From CAYPZL01 sp964415045 (GTDB lineage Bacteria; Planctomycetota; Phycisphaerae; Sedimentisphaerales; Anaerobacaceae), in assembly GCA_964415045.1 (NCBI GenBank), contig CAYPZL010000004.1, forward strand, positions 13,011 to 77,010: 64,000 nucleotides of DNA, written 5' to 3'. Under the pieces are notes generated by a model. That model ran no database searches, was not told where the DNA came from, and worked only from the letters and a program-made list of their open reading frames with translations. The translations under genes were made by a program, and so were the position numbers. This document shows, piece by piece, positions 53,486 through 62,493 of the stretch (the first letter of the stretch is position 1; every line of letters begins with the position of its first letter).

Positions 53486-55966
53486 CTACGGTTTGGGCTC
53501 GAGCATCGTTCGGGAGACCGCCCATTTTTCGACGGCCTGGCGAGACAGCGGCGCCTGGCGCAGCTTGCTCTGGCCCCACAGTTCGTAGCCGCTCAGGCGG
53601 AAGGGGCTGTCGGGGTGCTCCGAGGCACCGACGGGCAGCAGCGCCATCGACTCATCTACCGCATGGAGCGGGACGTACTGCGTGTAGGACTGCGCCCGCT
53701 GCGAGAGAATCGTGCCCCCTTCGATACACCGCAGGGCCGGATACGTGATGTCCTTTTCCTCGTCGAGCGAGCCGAAGCCGTCGAGCGTGGACATGTACGA
53801 GAGTTTCGTATCGAGCAGCTCGGCCCTGGCTCGCTGGTTCCACTGGTTCGGGTCGTCGCCGTAGCGCGACTTGCCGTAGCGCCAGGCGGCCCGCAGAATG
53901 AGGTTCACGTAATCGGCCTCGTCATCGCTCAATCTGGCCTCGGGGTCCGCGGCGATTCGTGCATCGACAGTCTGGAGCATGTTGCACAGGCCCGAGACGC
54001 CGCCGCCGTAGACGGTGGCAGCCGCGAAGTTCTGCCGAAACGCCATCGGCATCAAGTTGAGAATCTCCGTTCCCTTGACCGACATCTCCGACCTGCATCC
54101 GGCGGACCGCCAGTCTTCGAGATACTCGAGCGCCTTGAGCGTCTCGTCTTCCAGGGGATACTTCTGGACGTCACGAAGGTGATAGCCGAGCTTGACCAGA
54201 TCGCGCTTGATGGGAGCCACCGTATCGTAGTGGATGTCGAGCACGTCCTCGGGTGCGAACGTGTCCCTGGCTTTCACGCGCTCCTTCAATCGCCAGGATC
54301 GGTCGGTGTCGCCGAGACTGCCGGTGGAGTTGCCCATCGAGATGGGGTAGAACGCCGCGATGGGCCGGTGGTTGGCGGTGACAAGCCACCCCTGCTCGGG
54401 GTTGATAACCTGGGGCAGCAGCTCGTGAGGCAGGATGCCCTGCCAGTCGTTGGCGCCGTCCCAGCCTTCATGCGCGGAGCGCCCCTCGAGCAACGCATGC
54501 GGCGAGCGGATGGGCAAAGCGAGAATCGTCTTGTACCCGATATTGCCCCTGGTATCGCCGAACACGCAGTTGGCGCTGGGGAAACGCCAGCCTCCGAGCG
54601 CCCGCTGAAACTCAAAAACGTCTTTCGCTCGCATCATCGCCAGCGCGCCCTGGAGCGTGTCGCGCTTCGGCTCGCAAATCGGGATGCGCTTCAAGGCCAC
54701 CTCGTCGCCGCGCCGGACACCCATGGCGACGCGCGTCACGATTGGCCCCAGGTGCGTCTCCCGCACGGTCAGCGTTTGGGACCGGCCGCCCCGGACGCGG
54801 ACCGTTTCCGTGCGAACGCTCATGTCGCGCCACTGCCCGTCAAAGAAGTACTGGTCGGGCCGGTTCGGATCGGTTTTCAAGACAAACAGATCGGCCTGGT
54901 CGGCGCCCAGCGCCGTCAGACCCCACGCGACGTTGGGAGTGAAGCCGATCAGAATGATCGGGCTTCCGGGGACGCCAATGCCCCGCGCGTTGAACGTCTT
55001 GCCGCTGAGGTGGTATTCATAAAAGAGCGACGGATTGCGCACGGGGGTCTGGGGATCGCTCACCAGCACGGCCGCACCGGTTGTCGTTTTGCCGCCTCCC
55101 ACGACCCAGGCGTGGCTGAACCGCGGTCCCGGCGGAGGCCGACGCGTCATCGGAGTCACATCGACCTTTCGCGTCAGGTTCTGCTCGTTCGCATAATCGT
55201 AAACCCGCTCGACCCAGTCATCGCTGACGTCGCTGCGCTGTATCACGGAGGCATCGTCACGCAGGGCCCGGCCTCGAAACGCACCCTCGCTGTCGTTGGC
55301 GGCGAACGTTCGCACCTGCCTGCGACCTTCCTTGATCTCGTAGTACAACGCCGCTTCGCGCAGGCCGTCGCCCGAGAAGAACAGGGCCATCCGCCACCAC
55401 GAAGCGATGCACGCGGCGGGCGTCCAGGGCTCCGGTTTCAGGTCGTACTTCTCGAAGAGATGCAGCAGATCGTTCGGGTGATTGTCGATGTAATCGTTGA
55501 CGCCCCGGCTATAGGCTTCCAGGAGCGTTCGCGCCTCAGCGTCGAGATGCCGCGCCGTCCGCTCGGCGGCCCGGTAGTATCCGATCGTGCGCATCTTGAT
55601 GTCGTTGCGCAAAGCCGAGTTCTTGCCTTGCGGCTGGCGACGCGAGGCGCCGACCTTGACGTCACCGACCACCTCGGCAAGACGGCCCTGAATGATGCGC
55701 AGATTGTAGTACATCTGAAACGCCCGGTCCTGCGCCGTGGCATAACCCAACCCATACATCGCCCCGGCATCCGTCTCGCCAAACACATGAGGCACACCCC
55801 ACTCATCCCGCAGCAGCTCAACCCGCGCGGAGCCACCGTCACCCAACGAGAATGTCGCGCCGCCGCCCCGTTCGCGGCGATTCGGTGCACCGCAACCACT
55901 GAAAACAAGCGACAGAGTGATCAGGCTGGCCACAATTGCGGACTTCGTTCTCACAATGGCGAACAC
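53486..55966 (-). CDS. Penicillin-acylase-family Ntn hydrolase, lipoprotein
   Basis: GTG start with GGGAGG 9 bases upstream. Lipoprotein signal ending in LVFSGC. The 826-residue precursor follows penicillin-acylase order: alpha chain (WGVPHVFGETDAGAMYGLGYATAQDR, QGRLAEVVGD), then the autocatalytic N-terminal nucleophile at Ser284 in RFSHAWVVGGGKTTTG, followed by VSDPQTP and GVPGSPIILIGFTPNVAWGLT, and the NFVFGDTRGNIGYK-like strand. Members hydrolyse amides such as acyl-homoserine lactones or side chains; the substrate here is unknown. It would be anchored in the periplasm or on the surface. Confidence 0.93.
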   Translation of the reverse strand: MFAIVRTKSAIVASLITLSLVFSGCGAPNRRERGGGATFSLGDGGSARVELLRDEWGVPHVFGETDAGAMYGLGYATAQDRAFQMYYNLRIIQGRLAEVVGDVKVGASRRQPQGKNSALRNDIKMRTIGYYRAAERTARHLDAEARTLLEAYSRGVNDYIDNHPNDLLHLFEKYDLKPEPWTPAACIASWWRMALFFSGDGLREAALYYEIKEGRRQVRTFAANDSEGAFRGRALRDDASVIQRSDVSDDWVERVYDYANEQNLTRKVDVTPMTRRPPPGPRFSHAWVVGGGKTTTGAAVLVSDPQTPVRNPSLFYEYHLSGKTFNARGIGVPGSPIILIGFTPNVAWGLTALGADQADLFVLKTDPNRPDQYFFDGQWRDMSVRTETVRVRGGRSQTLTVRETHLGPIVTRVAMGVRRGDEVALKRIPICEPKRDTLQGALAMMRAKDVFEFQRALGGWRFPSANCVFGDTRGNIGYKTILALPIRSPHALLEGRSAHEGWDGANDWQGILPHELLPQVINPEQGWLVTANHRPIAAFYPISMGNSTGSLGDTDRSWRLKERVKARDTFAPEDVLDIHYDTVAPIKRDLVKLGYHLRDVQKYPLEDETLKALEYLEDWRSAGCRSEMSVKGTEILNLMPMAFRQNFAAATVYGGGVSGLCNMLQTVDARIAADPEARLSDDEADYVNLILRAAWRYGKSRYGDDPNQWNQRARAELLDTKLSYMSTLDGFGSLDEEKDITYPALRCIEGGTILSQRAQSYTQYVPLHAVDESMALLPVGASEHPDSPFRLSGYELWGQSKLRQAPLSRQAVEKWAVSRTMLEPKP

Positions 55967-56028
55967 GTCAATATGCCTCCCAAGTCACGGCGACACTGTT
56001 TCACGCGGCGCCCGCCGGCCGACGCGCG

Positions 56029-56724
56029 TCAGGAATTGTCTTCCGACTCATCGGGCTTATCATATTCGGCTCCGGCGATGATGACAACATATTCGCCTTT
56101 GGGTTTTTCTTCGAGGTCGTCGAGCAGTTGTGACAATCGGCCGCGGCGGACCGATTCGTGCAGCTTGGTGAGTTCCTTGGCCACCGCGGCGTAACGGTTG
56201 CCGAACACGTCCAGCGCCTCTTCCAGCAGACGACGCAGACGGTACGGGCTCTCGTAGTAGATCAGCGTGTGAGGGGAGTCCTTGTCCATTTCCAGGAAGC
56301 GGCGGCGCTTGCCCGGCTTGTGGGGCGGAAAACCGCGAAACGTGAAGCTGTACACCGGCATCCCCGAGAGCACCAGGGCCGTGACGAAGGCGGTCGGGCC
56401 CGGGATGGCCGTGACCTCGAAGCCTTCCTTGACCGCTTCCCACAGCGCGACGAATCCCGGGTCGGAGATGCTGGGTGTCCCGGCGCTGGTGACCACGGCG
56501 ACCGACTTACCCTCGGCGAGCAGGCCGACGATTCGTCGAACGACCCGGTCCTCGTTGTGCTCATGAAAGGAAATCTGCGGCTTCTTGATGTCGAAGTGCT
56601 TGAGGAGCCGCCCGGTCCGGCGGGTGTCCTCGCTGGCCACAAAATCCACCGCGCGCAGCGTCTCCAACGCCCGCAGAGTGATGTCACCGAGATTTCCAAT
56701 CGGCGTCGATACAAGATACAACAT
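56029..56724 (-). CDS. rsmI: 16S rRNA (cytidine-1402 2'-O)-methyltransferase
   Basis: About 231 residues from the ATG at 56724 (upstream ATG at 56739 and others possible). The tetrapyrrole-methylase fold motifs are clear: MLYLVSTPIGNLGDITLRA, VASEDTRRTGRLLKHF, SFHEHNE, VTSAGTPSISDPGF, IPGPTAFVTAL, FRGFPPHKPGKR. It methylates the ribose of C1402 in 16S rRNA. A degraded copy of its first codons occurs 1.5 kb away at 58174-58251. Confidence 0.96.
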   Translation of the reverse strand: MLYLVSTPIGNLGDITLRALETLRAVDFVASEDTRRTGRLLKHFDIKKPQISFHEHNEDRVVRRIVGLLAEGKSVAVVTSAGTPSISDPGFVALWEAVKEGFEVTAIPGPTAFVTALVLSGMPVYSFTFRGFPPHKPGKRRRFLEMDKDSPHTLIYYESPYRLRRLLEEALDVFGNRYAAVAKELTKLHESVRRGRLSQLLDDLEEKPKGEYVVIIAGAEYDKPDESEDNS

Positions 56725-56828
56725 AACAGAGCCAACCATCCACAACGCCGTCAAAGCATGCTGTGCGCCACATGGCCCAAAACTTGCGACGATCTCGGGG
56801 CAGCGACGGTCTCGTCACTATATTCGGC

Positions 56829-56880
56829 GCAATGACATCACCAGATCCGTCATGTCATTGCAAGCGAAGCAGAGCAATCT
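56829..56880 (+). repeat. Inverted repeat GCAATGACAT...ATGTCATTGC with REP-like tail
   Basis: GCAATGACAT (56829-56838) pairs perfectly with ATGTCATTGC (56852-56861); AAGCGAAGCAGAGCAATCT follows. The tail resembles the GTCATTGCGAGCGAAG-type intergenic repeats found in many bacteria. It lies in the gap between rsmI and the TlpA-like gene. Confidence 0.65.
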
Positions 56881-56917
56881 ACAGATGCACAGTTCATTCC
56901 GCGTCGTACTACGCGGC

Positions 56918-57885
56918 CTACTCCACGGAGGCCGACTCGTAGCGTTCCAGCGCCTTTTTCAGGCCTTGCCGCATTTCGTTGTTGTCCTCCGCCAGAGCGA
57001 CCGCCTTTTTCTGCTGCGTGACCGCCTCGGCGACGTATTGCTTGCCCAGCTCGTAGAGCGCGCGGGCGTGGGTATCAAGCACAGACGGGTCCTTCTCTTC
57101 GGTCAGTTTGACGGCCTTGGCCGCCGCACGTCGGGCCAGCTCCAGATCACGCCGGTCCTGCGGACATTGGTTAAAATCCTCCAGGCCAACGCATTGAGCA
57201 TCATCGAGTTGTCCGGACCGTCGACGAGCTGCAGGCCGATTCGGGCCGCTTCGTCGCGATCTGTACCGACCGTGCTGAAGTAGGCTTTGAAGAGCTTGAG
57301 CACGCGCGCCTGCTCCTTCTCCTGCGCCGCTTGCTTCTTGGCGTAGGCGACGTAATCGAACTGCCCGGCCACGACTTGTTCGAGGACGGCGTCGAGCCCG
57401 GCCATCGGGTGGCCGTGCCAGAGCAGATTGCCGTCCTTGCCGACGACGAAAGCATGGGGAATGCCTCGCACCCCGAACGCCTGCATGTACCCCTTGGAGA
57501 CCTGCCGGGCCGGATCGACCGCGACGGTGTAGTTCATCGTCTCGCCTTTCTCTGCGACGAACGGCTTGACCCTCTCGGCGTCTTCGTTGGAGATTCCGAT
57601 GATGGTCACGCCTTTGTCCTTGAACTGATGCTGCACTTCCGAGAGGTGGGGAATGCTCGTCCGGCACGGCCCGCACCAGGTGGCCCAGAATTCCACGACG
57701 TAAACCGAGCCTTTTTCCATTTTGACCGGTTCGCCTTTGATCCACTGCAACCCCGTCAGCGGTGCGGCGGGTTTGCCCAGTTTGTCCGACGGCGAATTTG
57801 TCTCTCGCTCCTCCTGGCCGCCGGCCGGCGCCACCAACGCCAAGAGCACCGACACGCTTAGACACAGAACGATTCTTGCCTTCAT
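56918..57885 (-). CDS. TlpA-like thioredoxin with C-terminal TPR region, interrupted by a frameshift
   Basis: ATG at 57885 with AAGGGGG upstream and a signal peptide (MKARIVLCLSVSVLLALVA). Thioredoxin domain with WATWCGPCRTSIPHLSE (active CxxC) and RGIPHAFVVGKDG (cis-Pro). The frame then runs into LNALAWRILTN and off into low-quality sequence ending at 57103. In the next frame the expected continuation appears (PQDRRDLELARRAAAKAVKL, LDTHARALYELGKQYVAEA) down to 56918. A single-base change near the AAAA run at 57173-57176 would restore one protein of about 320 residues. Either an assembly error or a recent mutation. Confidence 0.85.
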
Positions 57886-58173
57886 AACTGCCCCCTTTCT
57901 GGTTTTCATGACCTTTTCCTCGAGTTTTCCAACCGGCCTGTTAGACCTGCCGGGGAAAGAAAGGACCTTGTTTCTAATTCTTCCTTTGAAACGATACGTG
58001 CCTGGCAGCAAAACGGTTATATCCGTTCTCCGAAGAAATCGCCAAGTGGATTTTCTCGAGGCATGCCAACGACAGCCGTTGGCCGGCGGGCCCTACCTGC
58101 AGAAGGGAATCAGGTCCCGTACAAGTCTGATGACCGTTCTGCCAGGACTCATCGCCCGTCACAGAGGTCGTTC

Positions 58174-58251
58174 TCAAACCGCTCGCAAGGCGATGTCGGC
58201 CAGGCTGCCAGTCGGTGTCGATACAAAGTAGAGCCTGGGACAGAGATTCAC
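58174..58251 (-). pseudogene. Fragment resembling the N-terminus of RsmI
   Basis: On the minus strand the frame LYFVSTPTGSLADIALRAV followed by a stop closely matches the RsmI start LYLVSTPIGNLGDITLRAL encoded 1.5 kb away; 39 of 57 bases agree by hand count. A GTG at 58251 could start a 25-residue peptide. It lies just after the stop of the glycosidase-like gene. Either the decayed remnant of a duplicated rsmI or a chance product of local duplication. Confidence 0.55.
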
Positions 58252-58254
58252 TTC

Positions 58255-59841
58255 CTACAGATCGTTCGTTGCACGGAGCCAGAGGGCCCGGCAGCGATCG
58301 TCGGGGCAGGTGAAGGAGGCCGTGCCGCCACCCGTTGCGACGCCGGCCGGGGACAGATCGCCACTGCGCGGGTCGAACCATTGCGCCTGGAACCGTTGGC
58401 CAGGCGTCTCGCCCAGATCGATCGTAACAGACCCGCCCCGCAGCGCGAAGACGAGATACTCCTTGCCTTTCTCCGCCAGGCACCAGGTGCGATCCTCGTT
58501 GTTCCTGACGATGTCCGCCGGCCTCATGTGCGGCAGCGCGGCGGCCAGATGCGCCCGGATGAAATCATAGGTCGGCTGAATAACCAGCGCTTCGGGCGGC
58601 GCGATGTACTCGTCCGGCGGCTCCCAGGGCTGCTTCGGCGGCACGCTGTCGGCGTACTGCATGCGCGCCACGATCATCGATCCTCCGCCCATGAGAAACG
58701 CCCAGGCCTTCTCCAATTGAACCTCGTGATGCTGAATGATCGCCTTATCAGGGTAGAGGCGTCGATATTCCCTGATCTGTCGATACAACGATTGCGGAGT
58801 CGTTTCCCGGGGCAGGTTGCCCGTGTAGCGCCCTGCAACCTCCCTGCCGCCTTGCGGGGCGAACAGAGTTCCATCCGCCTTGTACCACCAGTAGCTCAGG
58901 CAGATCGTGCAGATGCGCGGGCCTCGGACAGGGTCGGCCAGGATTGCGTCCACCACGTCCTTCGTCCCCACCAATCCGATGTGCAGGCGTTTTCCCGTTT
59001 CGCGCTCCCATGCAATCAGCGTGTCGATCCAGAACTCCATGAAGGAGAGCGGCCCGGTGTATTCCTCGCTCACGAGGTGGACGACGTTCGTCTGATCGCC
59101 CAGCTCGTCGAGACACTTGCGAATGTACGTGCGGTGCAGCTCCCGGCGGGCGTCGTTCGTGACATCATAAAACGCATTGGCCGCCGGGATCACATCAGGC
59201 ATGCCCGTGTCCTGCACGCAGTTGGCCGGCCTCCAGGGAAAATCGACGTAGTGGGCCGGAGTCTCCAGCAGGGCGTGCTGCATGTAGAAATTGTGAAACA
59301 GGATGCCGCCCTTCTTCCGGCAGAGCCGGGCAAATTCCTTCAGCCGCGCGAAGTACCAGGGGTTGAACCGCTCCAGGTCATACTTCGGAAGGCCATCCCA
59401 GGCCGTTCCTTCCTCGCTCCGCGCCCAGGGTTGCTCCAGAAAAGGCGGCTGCACGTTGTCGTCGGTCCTTCTCTGCACGTCATGGTTGTCGCGCCGGCGG
59501 TCGTACCAGAGTCCGTAGTTGTGCTCGAAGCCCAGGTAGCCGTAGCGAACCATCGCATCGGTGAGCTTGTCGAGGTCTTCCGTGAAGCTCGGGCCGACGC
59601 GACCGGGGGCGCGGCGGCAAAGGGCCGTGCGGACCTTGTACTGGCGGATCCATCCGGTGCCCTGACGATAGCCACCCCACCATCCGTTATGCTGGGCGCA
59701 ACCCCAGATCACCCGCCCATCCTGCGTGAACCACCCGTTGGTAATTCGCAACCCGCCTTCCTCAGCCCCAACCACGTGCGAAACCACGATCAGCGCGATA
59801 AACGCCGCGATCATCCGATGCAGAACAGTTCTGTCTTCCAT
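58255..59841 (-). CDS. Exported glycoside-hydrolase-like TIM-barrel protein
   Basis: ATG at 59841 with AGGGA upstream, signal peptide core IAAFIALIVVSHVVGA. About 528 residues. TIM-barrel-like motifs: ITNGWFTQDGRVIWG, YGYLGFEHNYGLWYDRRRD, FHNFYMQHALLET, VVHLVSEEYTGPLSFMEFW (candidate catalytic Glu) and CTICLSYWWYK. The C-terminal FQAQWFDPRSGDLSPAG resembles the small beta domain that ends collagenase/DUF4038-like glycosidases. Substrate unknown. Exported; consistent with the sulfatase and GH51 genes nearby. Confidence 0.75.
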   Translation of the reverse strand: MEDRTVLHRMIAAFIALIVVSHVVGAEEGGLRITNGWFTQDGRVIWGCAQHNGWWGGYRQGTGWIRQYKVRTALCRRAPGRVGPSFTEDLDKLTDAMVRYGYLGFEHNYGLWYDRRRDNHDVQRRTDDNVQPPFLEQPWARSEEGTAWDGLPKYDLERFNPWYFARLKEFARLCRKKGGILFHNFYMQHALLETPAHYVDFPWRPANCVQDTGMPDVIPAANAFYDVTNDARRELHRTYIRKCLDELGDQTNVVHLVSEEYTGPLSFMEFWIDTLIAWERETGKRLHIGLVGTKDVVDAILADPVRGPRICTICLSYWWYKADGTLFAPQGGREVAGRYTGNLPRETTPQSLYRQIREYRRLYPDKAIIQHHEVQLEKAWAFLMGGGSMIVARMQYADSVPPKQPWEPPDEYIAPPEALVIQPTYDFIRAHLAAALPHMRPADIVRNNEDRTWCLAEKGKEYLVFALRGGSVTIDLGETPGQRFQAQWFDPRSGDLSPAGVATGGGTASFTCPDDRCRALWLRATNDL

Positions 59842-59897
59842 AGTTTCCCTTTTGTGAGCGAAGGTTTTCCCTCGCCCGGCATACACTCTCGTCAGGC

Positions 59898-60647
59898 TCA
59901 GGGCATCATCTGACCCAATTCGTAGAGAGTCAAGGCCGATGCGACCACGGCGGCGGTCTCGGTTCGCAGAATGCGCGGGCCGAGACTGACTTTGACGGCG
60001 CCTTTCTCACAGGCCAAAGCAATTTCGGCGTCGGTGAGGCCCCCTTCCGGGCCGATCAGCAACGCTACGGACGAGGGTCTCTCCACACGAGGCCCCAGCG
60101 CATCCTTCAACGAGATGCCGCTATCAGAAGGCGCGGCGATCACTGAGCAATCGAAGCTGCCAAGGCGCGCCGCCGCCTCGGCGAAGTCGATTTCCCGATC
60201 GAGCTGCGGAACCCGGCCCCGATGCGACTGCTCGGCCGCCTCGGTTAGAATGCGCCTCCAGCGCGTGAATTTCTTCTCCTCGATCCGTTTGCCCCGAACG
60301 ATGCTACGCTGAGTCAAGACCGGGACGAAGCGCGCCACGCCGACTTCAGTTCCCTTCTGCAGCACCCATTCGAACTTCTCTCGCGCCAGCAGGCTCTGGA
60401 ACAACGTAATTTGCACCTTCGGCTCGCCCCCGGCCGGTCGCTTTTCCGTTATCCGACAAGCCGCCTCGCGCCCCGCGACCGTCAGCAGCACCGCATCGTA
60501 CTCAAAGCCGCTGTCGTCCAGGACAACGATCCCATCGCCCGGCTTGAGCCTGAGCACATGACAAACCTGGTGCGCCTGCTCGGGACTCAACCGAACGCAC
60601 TCGCCCTCAAAACCCGATTCTGACACAAAAAAGCGGTTACTGCTCAT
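59898..60647 (-). CDS. rsmE: 16S rRNA (uracil-1498 N3)-methyltransferase
   Basis: A 249-residue SPOUT enzyme. N-terminal PUA-like part (RFFVSESGFEGECVRLSPEQAH, HVLRLKPGDGIVVLD), then LLAREKFEWVLQKGTEVGVARFVP, WRRILTEAAEQSHRGRVPQL and the SAM-binding knot VALLIGPEGGLTDAEIALA, VSLGPRILRTETAAV. It methylates U1498 of 16S rRNA. Divergent from the RluA-family gene, with an inverted repeat in the shared gap. Confidence 0.96.
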   Translation of the reverse strand: MSSNRFFVSESGFEGECVRLSPEQAHQVCHVLRLKPGDGIVVLDDSGFEYDAVLLTVAGREAACRITEKRPAGGEPKVQITLFQSLLAREKFEWVLQKGTEVGVARFVPVLTQRSIVRGKRIEEKKFTRWRRILTEAAEQSHRGRVPQLDREIDFAEAAARLGSFDCSVIAAPSDSGISLKDALGPRVERPSSVALLIGPEGGLTDAEIALACEKGAVKVSLGPRILRTETAAVVASALTLYELGQMMP

Positions 60648-60688
60648 GGTCCGGCTATCTTATTATACTTTCGTGCAATTTGCCGGGC

Positions 60689-60724
60689 CCTTATTATAGT
60701 TTAAGGCCCAAAACTATAATAAGG
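60689..60724. repeat. 14-base perfect inverted repeat with promoter-like core
   Basis: CCTTATTATAGTTT (60689-60702) and AAACTATAATAAGG (60711-60724) flank an 8-base loop. Each arm contains TATTAT/TATAAT. It lies between the divergent rsmE and RluA-family genes and could be a shared operator or a hairpin. A further TATTATAC occurs at 60661. Confidence 0.75.
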
Positions 60725-60768
60725 CCTCGATTGGGCTCCCTTGGGCAGTTTGAGGTAGGGTTCTGCCA

Positions 60769-61416
60769 ATGATTTCCATTTTGTTCGAAGATGATGACCT
60801 GCTGGCGGTCAACAAGCCGGAGGGGTTGGCGGCGATTCCGGAGCGGCTGGGGCGCAACAAATCGCTTTTCGAGGTTCTCTCGGCCGAACGGGACGAAAAA
60901 CTCTACATCGTGCACCGGCTGGACAAGGAGACCAGCGGTGTGATCGTTTTCGCCAGGAACGCCGAAACCCATCGCCGGCTTAACCGGCAGTTCGAGAGTC
61001 GCACGGTTCGCAAGCAGTATCTGGTCCTGACTCACGGGGTCGTCCCCGACGACGAAGGAACCATCGATGCGCCCCTGCGGCAGTTCGGTTCCGGCCGGGT
61101 TGCCGTCGATCCCGAACGCGGCAAGGCCAGCATCACCGACTTTCGCGTACGGAATCGGTTCAAATCGGCCACGCTGCTTGAGGCCTGTCCCCGCACGGGC
61201 CGCCGGCACCAAATCCGCGTTCACCTCTACCACCTCGGCCACCCCATCGTCGGTGACCCCCTCTACGGCGACAAGACCCAACAAACCCCCTACCGGCGCC
61301 TGATGCTCCACGCCCAAACCCTGACCCTCCACCTGCCCTCCCAAAACAACCTCACCCTCAAAGCCCCCATTCCACAATCTTTTCAGTCGGTCCTCAATAC
61401 AATCGCTATGGTGTGA
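60769..61416 (+). CDS. RluA-family RNA pseudouridine synthase
   Basis: A 215-residue synthase lacking an S4 domain. The catalytic motif is YIVHRLDKETSGVIVFARN with the active aspartate in HRLD; further blocks are KQYLVLTHG, GRRHQIRVHLYHLGHPIVGDPLYG and LMLHAQTLTLHLP. It isomerises uridine in rRNA or tRNA; the exact target cannot be told. Its last 11 bases overlap the convergent gene at 61406. Confidence 0.93.
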   Translation: MISILFEDDDLLAVNKPEGLAAIPERLGRNKSLFEVLSAERDEKLYIVHRLDKETSGVIVFARNAETHRRLNRQFESRTVRKQYLVLTHGVVPDDEGTIDAPLRQFGSGRVAVDPERGKASITDFRVRNRFKSATLLEACPRTGRRHQIRVHLYHLGHPIVGDPLYGDKTQQTPYRRLMLHAQTLTLHLPSQNNLTLKAPIPQSFQSVLNTIAMV

Positions 61417-61852
61417 TTTTCTCCTCGCGCGGCTCTTCGGCGAGGGCGGCGAGGAGGCGGCTGGCGGTTTCGGGGGAAAGCTGAGGCGTGGATGGGTCGG
61501 GTTTCGGCTTTGCGGTCGGGGCCTGTTTGTCATCGTCGCTGCCCGGCGAGTGGAGGGCGATGATATCCAGGCAGGCCTTGCGAGCGGTTTCTCCCTTCCC
61601 CGAACCGGCCAACTCGACGAGATTGTCAGCAGCCTTGGCGACGCCTCGCGCCAGAATCACGCGGCTCTGTCGATAGGAGTGCACAATGCGCTGCTCGAGC
61701 GCCGCGGCGAAGCGTTCGTCGGCCAGCCACCGGTGGTAGACCGTTCGACTGACCCCGTGTTTGTCCAACGCCTTCTGTTCGTCCAACTCGCCGACGAAGA
61801 GATCGTCAAGTACGGCACGCTGTCGTTTGGTCAGTTTCGTGGTTTTCGACAT
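61406..61852 (-). CDS. Small-terminase-like helix-turn-helix protein
   Basis: A 148-residue protein: an N-terminal helix-turn-helix (LTKRQRAVLDDLFVGE, DEQKALDKHGVSRTVYHRWLAD), a helical middle (QRIVHSYRQSRVILARGVAKAADNL) and a Pro/Lys-rich tail. Similar proteins are phage terminase small subunits or HTH regulators. It stands 22 kb from the orphan large subunit and has no phage neighbours. It overlaps the convergent pseudouridine synthase by 11 bases. Confidence 0.65.
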   Translation of the reverse strand: MSKTTKLTKRQRAVLDDLFVGELDEQKALDKHGVSRTVYHRWLADERFAAALEQRIVHSYRQSRVILARGVAKAADNLVELAGSGKGETARKACLDIIALHSPGSDDDKQAPTAKPKPDPSTPQLSPETASRLLAALAEEPREEKITP

Positions 61853-62011
61853 GATTCTGCCTCCATCTCAATAGGTTCATGAACGATGAATCGATAAACT
61901 TGGAAACGGCCTTTGAGTATCGCCAGGGCCGCGGGTAGACTCAGTCCAACGCGCCCAAGACGCGCCGGCTGATCTCAGACAAACAACGAAGATTAATGAG
62001 CAACGGGTGAT

Positions 62012-62326
62012 ATGAATCCAAAAGCAGCAGAAACGTGGAACTTTGCCCTGGCAAAAATGGAATCCGCCAGGCAATACATAGAGAAAGATGAGGACGAGCT
62101 GGCCAAGACGCAGATCGCCAAAGCGGTCTACGTCGGCGCCGGGGCGCTGCTCTACCTGCTGGGCGAGGGCCCCCAGGAGCAGGCCGCCCATCAGGCGGCG
62201 CAGACCTTCATCAGCGACATGGCGGCCGAGGAATGCTCCGCCGCCGACGCCTACGCAGCCGCCCGCAAAATCCTCGGTTTCATCGCGGAGATATCACCGC
62301 AGGAAGATCCTCTGCCCGCACCGTAA
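62012..62326 (+). CDS. Small helical protein of unknown function
   Basis: A 104-residue, mostly helical, Ala-rich protein (TWNFALAKMESARQYIEKD, VGAGALLYLLGEGPQEQAAHQAAQTF). The ATG has a weak ribosome site (GGGTGAT). Acidic, soluble, no domain recognised. The codon use fits the genome, and the frame is open throughout. Confidence 0.6.
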   Translation: MNPKAAETWNFALAKMESARQYIEKDEDELAKTQIAKAVYVGAGALLYLLGEGPQEQAAHQAAQTFISDMAAEECSAADAYAAARKILGFIAEISPQEDPLPAP

Positions 62327-62493
62327 CGAACGCGCCGGGAATTGTCGAAGATGGCCGGCACACCCACCGTGTGATCGAAGAGAAAATGCTGGAAACCGCC
62401 GGACGCGGAGGTATGATCGGGAGGTCTGGAAGTAGCCAGTCGCGGTTGCTTGTTGTCAGGATGATGAACTGAAAAACACGGGAGGTTGGGCCC

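Noticed and set aside
53225..56194. Open frame of about 990 codons on the plus strand
   Set aside because: Antisense to the penicillin-acylase-like gene, with no domain or signal.
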